Shown here: one piece after another, positions 50,176 to 59,127 of the stretch
Numbering within the stretch: the first letter of the stretch is position 1
How the letters are laid out: each line of letters begins with the position of its first letter
Translations under genes and position numbers: made by a program
Origin: an uncultured Kiloniellaceae bacterium
GTDB taxonomy: Bacteria; Pseudomonadota; Alphaproteobacteria; Kiloniellales; Kiloniellaceae
NCBI GenBank assembly: GCA_947500035.1
Contig: CANMQP010000008.1
Span: 98,928-162,927, forward strand
Direction: 5' to 3'
Length of the DNA: 64,000 bases
The notes under the pieces: generated by a model
What the model was told of the DNA's origin: nothing
The model's input: the letters and a program-made list of their open reading frames with translations, nothing else
Database searches by the model: none

Positions 50176-52353
50176 CTAAGCAACTTCGACACCGCTTTCC
50201 GAGAACGGCAGGGTGAAGATCCGCTCGCCTATCGCCGCATAGATCGCGTTTGCCACCGCAGGTGCCACCGGCGGCGTACCGGGTTCACCGACGCCCGTGG
50301 GCGCTTCGGTTGAATTGACGATATGGACTTCGATCTCGGGCATTTCCGAGATACGCAGCGGATCGTAAACCGGGAAGTTATCCTGCTCCACCTCACCTCC
50401 ATCCAGGGTCACGGCATTACGGATCGCGGTTCCAAGTCCGTAAACGATCCCGCTTTCCATCTGCGCGACGACCACATCGGGATTGATAACGAGCCCGCAG
50501 TCCACAGCACAGACAATGCGTTTGACCTTGATGGAGCCATCCTCTACCCGGGCGACCTCCGCAACCTGGGCCACATAGGAATTAAAGGACTCATGCACAG
50601 CGACACCGCGCGCCCAGCCCTCCGGCAGATCGCTGCTCCAGTTCGCTTTTTCAGCGGCGAGCTTGAGCACTCCGGTGTGGCGTGGATGCTTCTTCATCTG
50701 CTTGAGCCGATATTCGACGGGATCCTGCCCCGCTGCTTCCGCCAGCATGTCGATGATCACTTCGGTCGAATAGCCGGTGTGGGTATGACCGACCGCCCGC
50801 CACCAGAGAACGGGGATCCCGATCTTCGGCGAATGAAGATCGACCGTGATGTTGGGCACGTCGTAGCCCAGGTTCTGTGCACCTTCGACCGAGGTGGCGT
50901 CGATGCCGTCCTTGACCAGGAACCCTTCGAAGGGAGTGCCCGCCAGGATCGACTGGCCGACGATCCGCTGGTGCCAGGCCGAGGGCTGGCCCTGATCATC
51001 AATCCCGGCTTCCACGTGATGCAGGTTGAGCGGCCGGTAGAAACCACCCTTGATATCGTCTTCACGGGTCCAGACCAGATGGACCGGCACCCGGCCGTCG
51101 ATCGCTTTGGCCGCCATCGCCGCCTCACCGACATAATCGGCGTTCGGCGTTGCCCTGCGGCCGAAACTGCCGCCCGCATAGACTGTGTGAATCTTCACCT
51201 CTTCCGGCTTCAATCCCAGGATCGTCGCAGTCACGCCCTGCTCCATGGTCGGGAATTGAGAGCCTGTCCAGACTTCGGCGCTCTGGCCGTCGACCCGGAT
51301 CACACAGTTCAAGGGTTCCATGGGCGCGTGGGCAAGATAAGGGAAGCGGAAGGTTCCGCTGACCTTCTTGCTGGCTTGCGCCAGAGCCGTGCCGACATCG
51401 CCGTCCTGCCGGGCAACGGCACCAGGCTGTTTGGCGAGGGCCTCATATTCCGCAAAGATCTCTTCGCTGCCCCGGGTCTCGGCGGCGCTTTCGTCCCACT
51501 CGATGCTCAGGGCATCCCGGCCCTTGATTGCCGCCCAGGTGTTGGTGGCATAGACGACAACGGCGCTATCGATCGACTTGACGTCGACAACACCGCGCAC
51601 CTTCATCGCTTCCGTCGCATCGAAGGACGCAACCTTGCCGCCAAACTTGGGAGGACGCTGCAGAACTGCGGTGACCATGTCGGGGAGCCTGACATCCATG
51701 GCAAAGATCGCTTCACCGTTTGTCTTGGCCGCCGTATCCTTGCGGGGAATGCGCTTGCCGATCAGCGTGAATTGCGAGGGATCCTTCAATTGAGGTTCTG
51801 CACTAGCCTCCAATCCGGCCGCATGTTCAACCATTTCACCAAAGCTCGCGGACTGTCCACTCGCATCGTGGAGCAGTCGGCCCTTTTCGGCTCTGACCTC
51901 CGATGCCGGAACCTTCCAAGCCCCGGCCGCCGCCCGGACCAGGATGTCCCGCGCAGCGGCACCGGCCTGCCGGTACTGCATGAAGGAATTGGCGATAGCC
52001 GAACTGCCACCGGTTCCCTGAGCTTCGCCCCAGTGCAGGTTGTTGTAGACTTTGGCGTCCGCAGGCGCCCATTCCACCGCCACCTGATCCCAATCCGCAT
52101 CGAGTTCTTCCGCAATCAGAGTGGGCAAACCTGTCGTCGTGCCCTGCCCCATCTCAAAGTGCTTGGCCACAACCGTGACCACATTGTCGGGCGTGATCTT
52201 GACGAAGGGATTGTGAACCATCTTCGCGTCGCCGGCCGCCAAAGGAGCCGACGCCGGGCGGAAACCGACCACCAATGCCGCCGCGGTGCCGGTAGCGCCG
52301 AGCAGGAAACCGCGGCGGGAGGTCCGGCTCTCTCTCATAAGGTGTTTCAACAT
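50176..52353 (-). CDS. Molybdenum hydroxylase large subunit (isoquinoline 1-oxidoreductase beta-like)
   Basis: A 725-residue xanthine dehydrogenase-family molybdopterin subunit of the single-chain IorB type. A Tat signal is at the N-terminus ([20 protein letters not shown]), so it is exported. Motifs include [45 protein letters not shown], and [17 protein letters not shown] carrying the catalytic Glu near the end. With the 2Fe-2S subunit encoded just upstream it should hydroxylate an aldehyde or N-heterocycle. The usual cytochrome partner gene is not present. Substrate unknown. Confidence 0.87.
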   Translation of the reverse strand: MLKHLMRESRTSRRGFLLGATGTAAALVVGFRPASAPLAAGDAKMVHNPFVKITPDNVVTVVAKHFEMGQGTTTGLPTLIAEELDADWDQVAVEWAPADAKVYNNLHWGEAQGTGGSSAIANSFMQYRQAGAAARDILVRAAAGAWKVPASEVRAEKGRLLHDASGQSASFGEMVEHAAGLEASAEPQLKDPSQFTLIGKRIPRKDTAAKTNGEAIFAMDVRLPDMVTAVLQRPPKFGGKVASFDATEAMKVRGVVDVKSIDSAVVVYATNTWAAIKGRDALSIEWDESAAETRGSEEIFAEYEALAKQPGAVARQDGDVGTALAQASKKVSGTFRFPYLAHAPMEPLNCVIRVDGQSAEVWTGSQFPTMEQGVTATILGLKPEEVKIHTVYAGGSFGRRATPNADYVGEAAMAAKAIDGRVPVHLVWTREDDIKGGFYRPLNLHHVEAGIDDQGQPSAWHQRIVGQSILAGTPFEGFLVKDGIDATSVEGAQNLGYDVPNITVDLHSPKIGIPVLWWRAVGHTHTGYSTEVIIDMLAEAAGQDPVEYRLKQMKKHPRHTGVLKLAAEKANWSSDLPEGWARGVAVHESFNSYVAQVAEVARVEDGSIKVKRIVCAVDCGLVINPDVVVAQMESGIVYGLGTAIRNAVTLDGGEVEQDNFPVYDPLRISEMPEIEVHIVNSTEAPTGVGEPGTPPVAPAVANAIYAAIGERIFTLPFSESGVEVA

Positions 52354-52356
52354 GAC

Positions 52357-52815
52357 TCAAGCCTCCAACTTGCCGGCAGCCTTGTGGATGGCGCCGCGGA
52401 TGCGGACATAGGTTCCACAGCGGCAAAGGTTGCCCGCCATGGATTCGTCGATGTCCGCATCACTCGGTTTCGGGTTCTCACTCAAGAGGCCGATGGCCTG
52501 CATGATCTGGCCGGACTGGCAGTATCCGCATTGCGGCACATCCATCTCCCGCCATGCGGTCTGAACCGCTTCCGCGACCGGGCTGTTCAAGCCTTCGATC
52601 GTGGTGATCTCGAGGCCCTCGGAGTCCTCGATGAAAAGCTGGCAAGACCGCATCGGCTGGCCGTCGACATGCACCGTGCAAGCGCCGCAGGCGGCAACGC
52701 CGCAGCCAAATTTAGTGCCGGTTAAATTGAGTTCGTCGCGAATCACCCACAGCAGCGGCGTGTCGCCGTCGACATCAACGCTGCGGGTTTCACCATTTAT
52801 TTTCAGTTCGTACAT
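52357..52815 (-). CDS. 2Fe-2S subunit of the molybdenum hydroxylase (IorA-like)
   Basis: 152 residues from the ATG at 52815, which has GGAGGTTTTCC upstream; the longer frame to 53163 lacks similarity. The plant-type 2Fe-2S centre is [15 protein letters not shown] with a fourth Cys in RSCQLF (residues about 38-60), and the second centre is [10 protein letters not shown] with CRCGTY near 100-140. It passes electrons from the molybdenum site. Cytoplasmic sequence without a signal, so it is presumably co-exported with its Tat partner. Three bases separate it from the large-subunit gene. Confidence 0.9.
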   Translation of the reverse strand: MYELKINGETRSVDVDGDTPLLWVIRDELNLTGTKFGCGVAACGACTVHVDGQPMRSCQLFIEDSEGLEITTIEGLNSPVAEAVQTAWREMDVPQCGYCQSGQIMQAIGLLSENPKPSDADIDESMAGNLCRCGTYVRIRGAIHKAAGKLEA

Positions 52816-53152
52816 GGAAAACCTCCATTGACCCGAGCGGGCTTGACCCACTCGGCCTGCTTTTCGGATGATAGATCGATTGATTTTCCGTCTTTGGAAA
52901 GGACGCGTCCTACGTCTTCGGATGAGCCATATTGCAGGCAGTGCAAGGGGCCGCAGGGCGGCATCTCCCGGCCGATATGTTCCGAAGCGATGATTTTCCG
53001 TTCCACCTCTGAGACGAAATCGCGTGATAGCGATCGCTGGACATCGATATGGGAACAGCTTCGCGGCTTGACCAGAGCCAGAAGAGAAAAATTCTGGAAC
53101 GCGGCGCATAGCAGTGAGACACTTGCAAACCAACAAAGGGAAATGGATCGTC

Positions 53153-53530
53153 ATGCCGCTCACGTCATTGGATCACGTCAACATCCGCACCAAAAACCTG
53201 CCCGAGATGGTGCGCTTTTATGAAGAGGTTGTCGGGCTGCGGGCCGGAGAGCGGCCGCCGTTTTCCTTTCCAGGCGCATGGCTTTACTGCGGCGACCGGG
53301 CTGCCTTGCATCTGATGGGACCCGCCGAGGAGGAAACCGCCGCCGTCGGACAAATCGATCACTTCGCCTTCATGGCCTCCGGCCTCAGTGACTTCATCGC
53401 CAACCTGGAAAAGCGGAACATCGAATACGCCACCCGAACCATCCCGGAGTTGGGCAACACGCAGGTCAATGTGCGCGACCCGGACGGCAACCGGATCGAG
53501 ATCCAGTTTCTGGCGAACGAAAGCGCCTGA
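53153..53530 (+). CDS. VOC/glyoxalase-family protein
   Basis: About 125 residues from the ATG at 53153. A glyoxalase/bleomycin-resistance fold: [24 protein letters not shown] with the first metal His, [18 protein letters not shown] and [13 protein letters not shown] with a metal Glu near the C-terminus. Members include lyases, dioxygenases and resistance proteins; the substrate is unknown. It is followed by a cupin gene after 34 bases, probably the same transcript. Confidence 0.85.
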   Translation: MPLTSLDHVNIRTKNLPEMVRFYEEVVGLRAGERPPFSFPGAWLYCGDRAALHLMGPAEEETAAVGQIDHFAFMASGLSDFIANLEKRNIEYATRTIPELGNTQVNVRDPDGNRIEIQFLANESA

Positions 53531-53564
53531 GGGCAAAGCCAAGCCCTAACGATTGAGGTAATCC

Positions 53565-53849
53565 ATGACCGAAGCCGCAACGCCCACCGTCTTTATCGAC
53601 AATGACAAGGTCCGGGTCACAGAGTGGCGTTTCGCGCCCGGCGCCGCCACCGGTTGGCACCGTCACGAGCTGGACTATGTCGTCGTCCCGATGCTCGACG
53701 GGCAACTCAAGATCGTGACCGAAGGCGGCGAGGAAAGCTTTGCCGAACTGAAAAAGGGCGTCCCCTACTACCGTGAGACCGGTGTGGAACACGACGTCAT
53801 CAACCCCAACGACTTCGAGTTCGTTTTCGTCGAAGTCGAGACGAAGTAA
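53565..53849 (+). CDS. Small cupin-domain protein
   Basis: A 94-residue single-domain cupin. The metal-binding motif 1 is seen as TGWHRHELDYVVVPMLDG (His-x-His around residues 29-31, with Tyr/Asp following), and motif 2 includes GVEHDVINPND (about 77-87). Function unknown; small cupins of this size bind or isomerise small ligands. It follows the VOC gene and is convergent with the MarR gene (8 bases between stops). Confidence 0.85.
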   Translation: MTEAATPTVFIDNDKVRVTEWRFAPGAATGWHRHELDYVVVPMLDGQLKIVTEGGEESFAELKKGVPYYRETGVEHDVINPNDFEFVFVEVETK

Positions 53850-53857
53850 CCCACCGA

Positions 53858-54376
53858 TCAGATATCGCGGTTGGAGTCCAGAACCTCGCGCATCTCCTGC
53901 AAGAGCGGAAGAACCTCGACGAGCTTTTTAAAGTCGATCTTCTCTTCCAGCATGGCGAAAGCCGGCCCGAGGCTCTCGATCGCCGCTTTATGAAAGTCAC
54001 GCCCCGCGTCGGTCAGAAAAACCAGTTTGCTGCGCCCATCCGAAGCATTGGGTTCGAGCCGGATCAAGCCGCGCTTCGAGAGCCCCGCCAGGGTATGGGT
54101 CATGGTGCCTTTGGTCACTTGAAAGGCGTCGGACAGCGCCAGCGGTGTCCTGCCGTCCCCCAGACGCACCATGTGATTCAAGATCGAAAAATGCGAGACA
54201 TGCAGTCCCTCAGGCAGGCGCTTATTAAAGAGCGCCGTTCCAAGTTGCTGAATGATCCCCACCTCATTGAAAAACTGAAACGCGAGCTTCTGTCTCTCTT
54301 GCGCTGAGAGAGTCGCTGTCGTTACGCCCGATTTCTTCAAGCTTGATCCTTCATGATTTTTGCACTGAGCGGCCAC
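53858..54376 (-). CDS. MarR-family transcriptional regulator
   Basis: Up to 172 residues from a GTG at 54376 that overlaps the preceding gene by 40 bases; a TTG at 54340, overlapping the stop as TTGA, is an alternative. The winged-helix core (about 55-120) includes LHVSHFSILNHMVRLGDG, LALSDAFQVTKGTMTHTLAGL and the wing EPNASDGRSKLVFLTDAG. It is in one unit with the Acg-type nitroreductase gene, whose promoter region has two TTTGAtATCAAA-like palindromes, so it probably represses this operon until a ligand is bound. Confidence 0.87.
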   Translation of the reverse strand: MAAQCKNHEGSSLKKSGVTTATLSAQERQKLAFQFFNEVGIIQQLGTALFNKRLPEGLHVSHFSILNHMVRLGDGRTPLALSDAFQVTKGTMTHTLAGLSKRGLIRLEPNASDGRSKLVFLTDAGRDFHKAAIESLGPAFAMLEEKIDFKKLVEVLPLLQEMREVLDSNRDI

Positions 54377-55491
54377 CTTGGACTCCGTGGGACGGAGACA
54401 CCGTACCCCAAACGCGCAAGCATTTGAATGGTGCCGCCTTCCGGCGTCAGCATCCGGTGAACCTCGTCATAGTGCGCCGTCATTTCAGGATACTCCTGCA
54501 GAGCCTGACTCAAGGGCTGGATGCCCAGGCCCAAAGCCGTCGCTGCCAGGTTGATGCGCAGCCAGTCCCGGCCGGCATGGATCTGGTCGATGCGGCTGTT
54601 GCCACCCGTGACCATCCAAAGATGCGCCATGGCCGTGTCGGTGTTTTCCAGCACGGCTGCCCTACCTTCCAGGAAGGCTGTCGAGGATCGGTCCAACGCG
54701 GCTTCGCGCGAGAAAAGGCCGGTCAGATGCATTGCCTCGAAGACAGGGCCGGAAAAGTCGATCCCATCGGGGTTGGCTTCGACCTCTGAGCTGCCGATCC
54801 GAAAGAGATCGACGGATTCCTTGTAGGTGCGAGGGGTGTCGATTTCGACAATCATCGCATCCCGAGTGAGTTTGCGCAGTGTCTCCACCCTGGACATATT
54901 GTTGCTGCCTTCCACCGAAACCCCCGCGCCAACGACGGCTTGCAGCTTGCCAAGCGCATTCGAGGAAACCTCGCGCGTGGTGTCGTAGGGTTCTTTCAGC
55001 GAGCGGCGCTTCAGAACCTGCGCGAAGAGGGGATCAGGCGTGACCGTTTTGTCCTCATGGAAAGTCGCAATCGCAACCGGCCGCTGGTCAAGCGCTTCGC
55101 GGTCCTGTCCTTGAGGGAAAAGATCAATCTCGACCCGAAAGCCGTCTTGCAGAGCGGCCATGCGCATGAGCTCTAGAAAACAGCCGAGACCGATGGTGAT
55201 CTGACGGCTTAAGGGATCGGTATGCGGCAGCAATCGCTCTCTATCGACATAAAGCGCGACCTGCCCGGCCTGCGAAAGATCGACCAACCAGGGCTGGCGG
55301 TTATGGGGGTTCGGCGCCAGAATCGCATAGGACAAGGCCTTCTTGCGCGGCTCACGATAAAGAGAGCCGGCATCCTGCCAGGGCTGAAGCGCCCGGTCAG
55401 GTGTGCGGGTTACGAAATAACCGCTCGCGCCTGCGCCAGCAGCCAGAATTACGCCGCCACCGGCAAGTGTGAGGAAAGTGCGTCTTTTCAT
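54337..55491 (-). CDS. Acg-family nitroreductase-like FMN oxidoreductase (Tat-exported)
   Basis: About 384 residues from the ATG at 55491. The N-terminus is MKRRTFLTLAGGGVILAAG, a Tat signal. The rest is a nitroreductase-fold protein of the Acg type: YAILAPNPHNRQPWLVDLSQ (flavin-contacting NxxNxQPW region) and HIWMVTGGN-like and GRDWLRINLAATALGLGIQP segments. Substrate unknown; quinones or nitro compounds are possible. It is transcribed with the MarR gene that follows; the promoter carries two palindromes. Confidence 0.8.
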   Translation of the reverse strand: MKRRTFLTLAGGGVILAAGAGASGYFVTRTPDRALQPWQDAGSLYREPRKKALSYAILAPNPHNRQPWLVDLSQAGQVALYVDRERLLPHTDPLSRQITIGLGCFLELMRMAALQDGFRVEIDLFPQGQDREALDQRPVAIATFHEDKTVTPDPLFAQVLKRRSLKEPYDTTREVSSNALGKLQAVVGAGVSVEGSNNMSRVETLRKLTRDAMIVEIDTPRTYKESVDLFRIGSSEVEANPDGIDFSGPVFEAMHLTGLFSREAALDRSSTAFLEGRAAVLENTDTAMAHLWMVTGGNSRIDQIHAGRDWLRINLAATALGLGIQPLSQALQEYPEMTAHYDEVHRMLTPEGGTIQMLARLGYGVSVPRSPRWPLSAKIMKDQA

Positions 55492-55505
55492 GACTTCATC
55501 CTTAT

Positions 55506-55541
55506 AGTTTGATATCAAACTAATTAGTTAGACATCAAACC
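55506..55541. promoter_or_regulatory. Two MarR-type operators upstream of the nitroreductase-marR operon
   Basis: AGTTTGATATCAAACT (55506-55521) is a perfect 16-base palindrome, and AGTTAGACATCAAACC (55526-55541) is a degraded copy 20 bases away, about two helical turns. They lie just upstream of the ATG at 55491, where a repressor would block transcription. The MarR protein encoded in the same operon is the likely ligand. Confidence 0.65.
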
Positions 55542-55563
55542 AATGTCAAGACGAAGACTCAAA

Positions 55564-56712
55564 TTAGCGGTTTCGGTTTTTCAGGTGCTCGAGTCCAAAG
55601 ACAATGAGCCCGGCAATCAGCCCCCACATGGCAGCGCCCAAACCGAATGCGCTGAAGCCGGATGCGGTGACGGCGAAAGTCGTGATAGCCGCAAAACGGT
55701 CGCGCTCTTGCGTTACGCTCGCGCTCAAAGACGCGATGAAAGGACCGGACAAGGCGACCCCGGCAACGGTCGCAATCAGCGCGTCGGGGAAACTCGCAAA
55801 CAAGGTGACCAGCGACGCACCGAAGATACCAAGAAGGGCATAGCCCAGGGCGTAGAAAGGCCCGCAGAGCCAGCGCTTATCCTTGTCCGGATGCGTGTCG
55901 GGTCCGGTGCAGAGCGATGCGGTGATGGCGGCGAGATTGGTGCTGTGGGCACCGACAGCGGCGGTAAGCAACGATGCCAGCCCGGTCACCGTCAGGATCG
56001 GGCGCGAGGGCGCGTTGTAGTCTGCGGCCTTGAGCACCGCAAATCCCGGCAGGTTCTGTGAGGCCATGGTCACGATGTAGAGCGGAATGCCCAATCCAAT
56101 CAGTGTGACCGGATCAAAAACCGGATGAACGTAGGTAAAGCGTGACAGCTGCAGCGTCCCGATCGGACGTGTCATCTCCAATCCATAAGAAAGCGCTACC
56201 CCCGCCACCAGCACGATCAGCACCGCCCAGGCCGCCGAGAACAACCTGAAGACCACAAAGACCGCGAGCAGCGGAAGGACCAGCGCCGGGCTGGCTTGCA
56301 GATGATCGAACATGGAAAGAATGAAACCGAACAGCACACCCGCCAGCATGGCAGCCGCGATGGCGGTCGGAATTCTGGTCATCAGCGAAGCGATGGGCCG
56401 GAACGCAGCCGTCGCGAGGATCAGGACGGCAGCCAGGAAAAATGCGCCGACGGCCTGTTCCATCACAATCCCCTGCGAGGTCGCGATCAAGGCGGCGCCG
56501 GGCGTCGACCAGGCCGTCACAATCGGCATGCGATGACGGACACTCAGGATCGCCGTGGTCGCTGCAATCGCCAGACAGAGGGCTGCGACCCAGGACGAGG
56601 TTTGATCGGGCGTTGCGCCGAGTGCCTTGGCCGCGGCCAGAATGACCGCGACCGAACTGCCGAACCCCACCAGGATTGCGACGACTGCAGAAACAATGAC
56701 TGAGGTGCGCAC
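55564..56712 (-). CDS. BenE-family benzoate/H+ symporter-like transporter
   Basis: A 382-residue membrane protein from a GTG at 56712 with about 12 hydrophobic helices. The family features are visible as WVAALCLAIAATTAILSVRHRMPIVTAWSTPGAALIA-type sequence (about 40-80) and GSHSTNLAAITA-like AHSTNLAAITASLCTGPD (about 258-275). BenE members import benzoate or related aromatic or other acids. No aromatic degradation genes are adjacent, so the substrate is uncertain. Divergent from a GntR gene; a long palindrome lies between. Confidence 0.87.
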   Translation of the reverse strand: MRTSVIVSAVVAILVGFGSSVAVILAAAKALGATPDQTSSWVAALCLAIAATTAILSVRHRMPIVTAWSTPGAALIATSQGIVMEQAVGAFFLAAVLILATAAFRPIASLMTRIPTAIAAAMLAGVLFGFILSMFDHLQASPALVLPLLAVFVVFRLFSAAWAVLIVLVAGVALSYGLEMTRPIGTLQLSRFTYVHPVFDPVTLIGLGIPLYIVTMASQNLPGFAVLKAADYNAPSRPILTVTGLASLLTAAVGAHSTNLAAITASLCTGPDTHPDKDKRWLCGPFYALGYALLGIFGASLVTLFASFPDALIATVAGVALSGPFIASLSASVTQERDRFAAITTFAVTASGFSAFGLGAAMWGLIAGLIVFGLEHLKNRNR

Positions 56713-56718
56713 ATTCTT

Positions 56719-56765
56719 ACATTCATATTGGATACAATTTATATATTTGGATCCAATATGAATGT
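56719..56765. promoter_or_regulatory. Long palindromic operator between benE-like and gntR genes
   Basis: ACATTCATATTGGAT (56719-56733) and ATCCAATATGAATGT (56751-56765) are perfect 15-base inverted arms separated by 17 bases. Inner GGATAC/TTGGATCC repeats suggest two overlapping dimers. The site sits in the 87-base divergent spacer and is probably bound by the GntR regulator encoded at 56800. Confidence 0.65.
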
Positions 56766-56799
56766 TTTGTCAACGCTCATCCTGCGCTAACATGGCCTC

Positions 56800-57492
56800 A
56801 TGAACGCAAATGCAACTCAGAGAAAAGACCAAGGCGCCAACGCTCACTCCGGCCGTCACGGTGAACAGGCCCTGGAGATTCTCCAGGCTCTGCGGGTGGA
56901 CATCATCAGCGGAGAGCTGACGGCAGGCAGCCTTTTACGCCAGCAGCTTTTAGCCGAACGCTTTGGCGTCAGCCGCATGCCAATCCGTGAGGCGCTTTAT
57001 CGCCTGGAAGCTGAGGGTTTTATCTCCTTCACGCCGAACAAGGGCGCGGTGGTCGCGCCGGTCAGCGCCGAGGACCTTCGCGAGATTTACGAAATGCGTG
57101 TTGCAGCGGAGACACTCGCCCTCCGGTTGGCTGTGCCGGAACTCACAAATACCCAGATCGACCGCGCCGAGGATCTCCAGATCGAGATGGAAAAGGCTTC
57201 CCTTACAGAATTCGGTACGCTGAATGCCGCATTTCACCGGATCCTCCTTCTACCCTGCGCCCGGCCTCGCCTGCTCGCCCATATCGAAAACCTCGAAAAC
57301 GCCGCCGACCGCTACCTGCGGGTCACCGTCGCCACTCTGGATTACGCCGGAAAATCCCACAGCGAACACCGTGCCTTGCTGGAGGCTTGTCGACGGCGGG
57401 ATCAAGACGCGGCAGTGAACTGCCTCAGGCAGCACATCGAGGAAGGCGGAGAAACGCTGTATAGACACCTGACCCAGAGCGCCTCTGCTTAA
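56800..57492 (+). CDS. GntR-family regulator (FCD domain)
   Basis: A 230-residue GntR regulator with a basic N-terminal tail, a winged helix (about 25-90: LLRQQLLAERFGVSRMPIREALYRL, then SFTPNKGAVV) and an FCD domain (about 95-220) with HRILLL and SEHRALLEACRR as the ligand-binding histidine helices. It is divergent from the BenE-like transporter gene, and the perfect 15-base inverted repeat between them is its probable site. It likely regulates uptake of the transported acid. Confidence 0.88.
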   Translation: MNANATQRKDQGANAHSGRHGEQALEILQALRVDIISGELTAGSLLRQQLLAERFGVSRMPIREALYRLEAEGFISFTPNKGAVVAPVSAEDLREIYEMRVAAETLALRLAVPELTNTQIDRAEDLQIEMEKASLTEFGTLNAAFHRILLLPCARPRLLAHIENLENAADRYLRVTVATLDYAGKSHSEHRALLEACRRRDQDAAVNCLRQHIEEGGETLYRHLTQSASA

Positions 57493-57502
57493 GTTTTGAT
57501 CC

Positions 57503-58399
57503 TCACACTCTCCCCGCGAGTTCCGGCTGCGCCGCCCGAAACGCCTCAACAACCCAATCCGCGACCGCCCGGACCGATTGCACTTCGCGTTGATCCGGCC
57601 GCATCAGCAGCCAGGCTTCGCGGAACAGATTCAGGTCTTTATCCTCCGGCACAACCGCAAGACCGCCGGCGTCCCCTCGCCCAGCCAATTGCGCGACAAA
57701 CATCGGCAGGCAGGCGGCACCCACCCCGCTCCCGACGGCCGTGGCGAGACCATCCAGATCGTTGCTGCGCAACAAGGGTTCTGCACCATCCAGTTTTCCA
57801 GCTATGAATCGCGCTTCCGGCAGATGGGCGAGATCCTCGTGATAAGTCAGCCATTGGCGGGTCACTTTGGGTTTGTTCTTCTTCTGGCCCTCCCGCGCCT
57901 CGAAAACGGCAAAGCGAATATCGGCGAGTTTTCGTACCAGAAGATCGCCCCGCTCGGGACGCGCAAGACGCACGGCAAGATCCGTCTCCCACCGCGCGAA
58001 ACTGACGTTCTCGTGTCCGGTGAGAAAGCGCAGCGTTACCTTAGGATGCGTCTCTAAAAGCTCGCCAATCCGCGGTGCCAGAACATGGCGGGCGATCATC
58101 TCGGTTGCGGCGATACGCACGCAACCAATCGCCTCCTCCGACCGATGGCCAGCCAGATGTTCCAGCCGCAGTGCCTCGGTCTCTAGGCGTTCCGCTTGAG
58201 CGATCAGGCCCGCGCCACGCGACGTCGGAACACGGCGGCCATCATAGGCCTGAAAGACTTCGACCTCCAGCGCCCGTTCCAGCCGGGTCAAGCGCCGGGC
58301 AACCGTGGTTTCGTCCAGTCCCAGTGTCCGCGCCGCCGCCGCGAAAGTGCCCCCGCGCGCAACGGCCAGGACCACCTTTGCATCATCCCAGTTGATCAT
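57503..58399 (-). CDS. LysR-family transcriptional regulator
   Basis: 298 residues from the ATG at 58399 (MINWDDAKVVLAVA); the longer frame to 58660 crosses the divergent promoter. Helix-turn-helix: RGGTFAAAARTLGLDETTVARRLTRLE (about 14-40). The effector domain is of the type ending RPDQREVQSVRAVADWVV. It is divergent from the isochorismatase-family hydrolase gene at 58503, 103 bases apart; TGCA-rich repeats (GCTGCAAAAATGCAGG) in the spacer may be its site. It probably activates that gene. Confidence 0.87.
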   Translation of the reverse strand: MINWDDAKVVLAVARGGTFAAAARTLGLDETTVARRLTRLERALEVEVFQAYDGRRVPTSRGAGLIAQAERLETEALRLEHLAGHRSEEAIGCVRIAATEMIARHVLAPRIGELLETHPKVTLRFLTGHENVSFARWETDLAVRLARPERGDLLVRKLADIRFAVFEAREGQKKNKPKVTRQWLTYHEDLAHLPEARFIAGKLDGAEPLLRSNDLDGLATAVGSGVGAACLPMFVAQLAGRGDAGGLAVVPEDKDLNLFREAWLLMRPDQREVQSVRAVADWVVEAFRAAQPELAGRV

Positions 58400-58502
58400 G
58401 GCTGCAAAAATGCAGGAGATGGCTGCAGTTGTCGAGTATTTGCAGGAGGTATTGCGAAGCGTAAGTAAGGCGATAGATACACCCAACCCGTTGGAGGCCA
58501 AA

Positions 58503-59102
58503 ATGTCCGAACCCAAAACGCTGCTAAACCTCGCGGGTGCCATTATCCCGCAGGCAAAGCTCTCAGCGGCCACATTGATCATGATCGATCTGCAGAACGA
58601 ATATCTGGAAGGTCCGCTCGCCCTGCATAAGGTCGATACTGCTGTCTCCAATGCTGCCACTCTTTTGACGCGCGCCCGCGCCGCCGGAGCCCGGATCGTC
58701 CATATCGCCCATGTCGGCGGCGCTGGCGGGGCGTTCGACCGCGCGGCCCATCGGGGTCAGATTATCGATGCCGTTGCGCCGCAGGGCGGTGAACTGGTCA
58801 TCGAGAAACGCAAACCGAACGCGCTGGCCGACACCAATCTGCAAGAAGAGCTGGGAAAAATCGGCCGCAAGGATCTGATCCTGGCCGGTTTCATGACCCA
58901 CATGTGCGTCAGTTCGACCGCGCGCGCCGCCTTCGATCTGGGCTACAGCAACACAATCGTGGCTGAAACCTGCAGCACGCGCGCCCTGCCGAACCCCAGC
59001 GGCGGTGCGATTGAAGCAGGCGTTCTACACGACAGCGCCCTCGCCGCCCTGTCCGATCGCTTTGCCTGCATCGTGCCGGCCGTCGCGGATATCGCGGACT
59101 GA
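58503..59102 (+). CDS. Isochorismatase-family cysteine hydrolase
   Basis: 199 residues from the ATG at 58503; the upstream extension to 58305 overlaps the divergent regulator. The catalytic triad is visible: Asp in MIDLQNEY, Lys in EKRKPNAL and Cys in GFMTHMCVSSTARAA (about residue 138). Members hydrolyse isochorismate, nicotinamide, N-carbamoyl compounds or other small amides; the substrate is unknown. Controlled presumably by the divergent LysR regulator. Its stop lies 25 bases from the convergent PhyH gene. Confidence 0.88.
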   Translation: MSEPKTLLNLAGAIIPQAKLSAATLIMIDLQNEYLEGPLALHKVDTAVSNAATLLTRARAAGARIVHIAHVGGAGGAFDRAAHRGQIIDAVAPQGGELVIEKRKPNALADTNLQEELGKIGRKDLILAGFMTHMCVSSTARAAFDLGYSNTIVAETCSTRALPNPSGGAIEAGVLHDSALAALSDRFACIVPAVADIAD

Positions 59103-59127
59103 CTAAGACTCGTGAATGCTCCGCGCC

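Noticed and set aside
50323..52725. 800-codon open frame on the plus strand
   Set aside because: Antisense shadow of the molybdenum hydroxylase operon.
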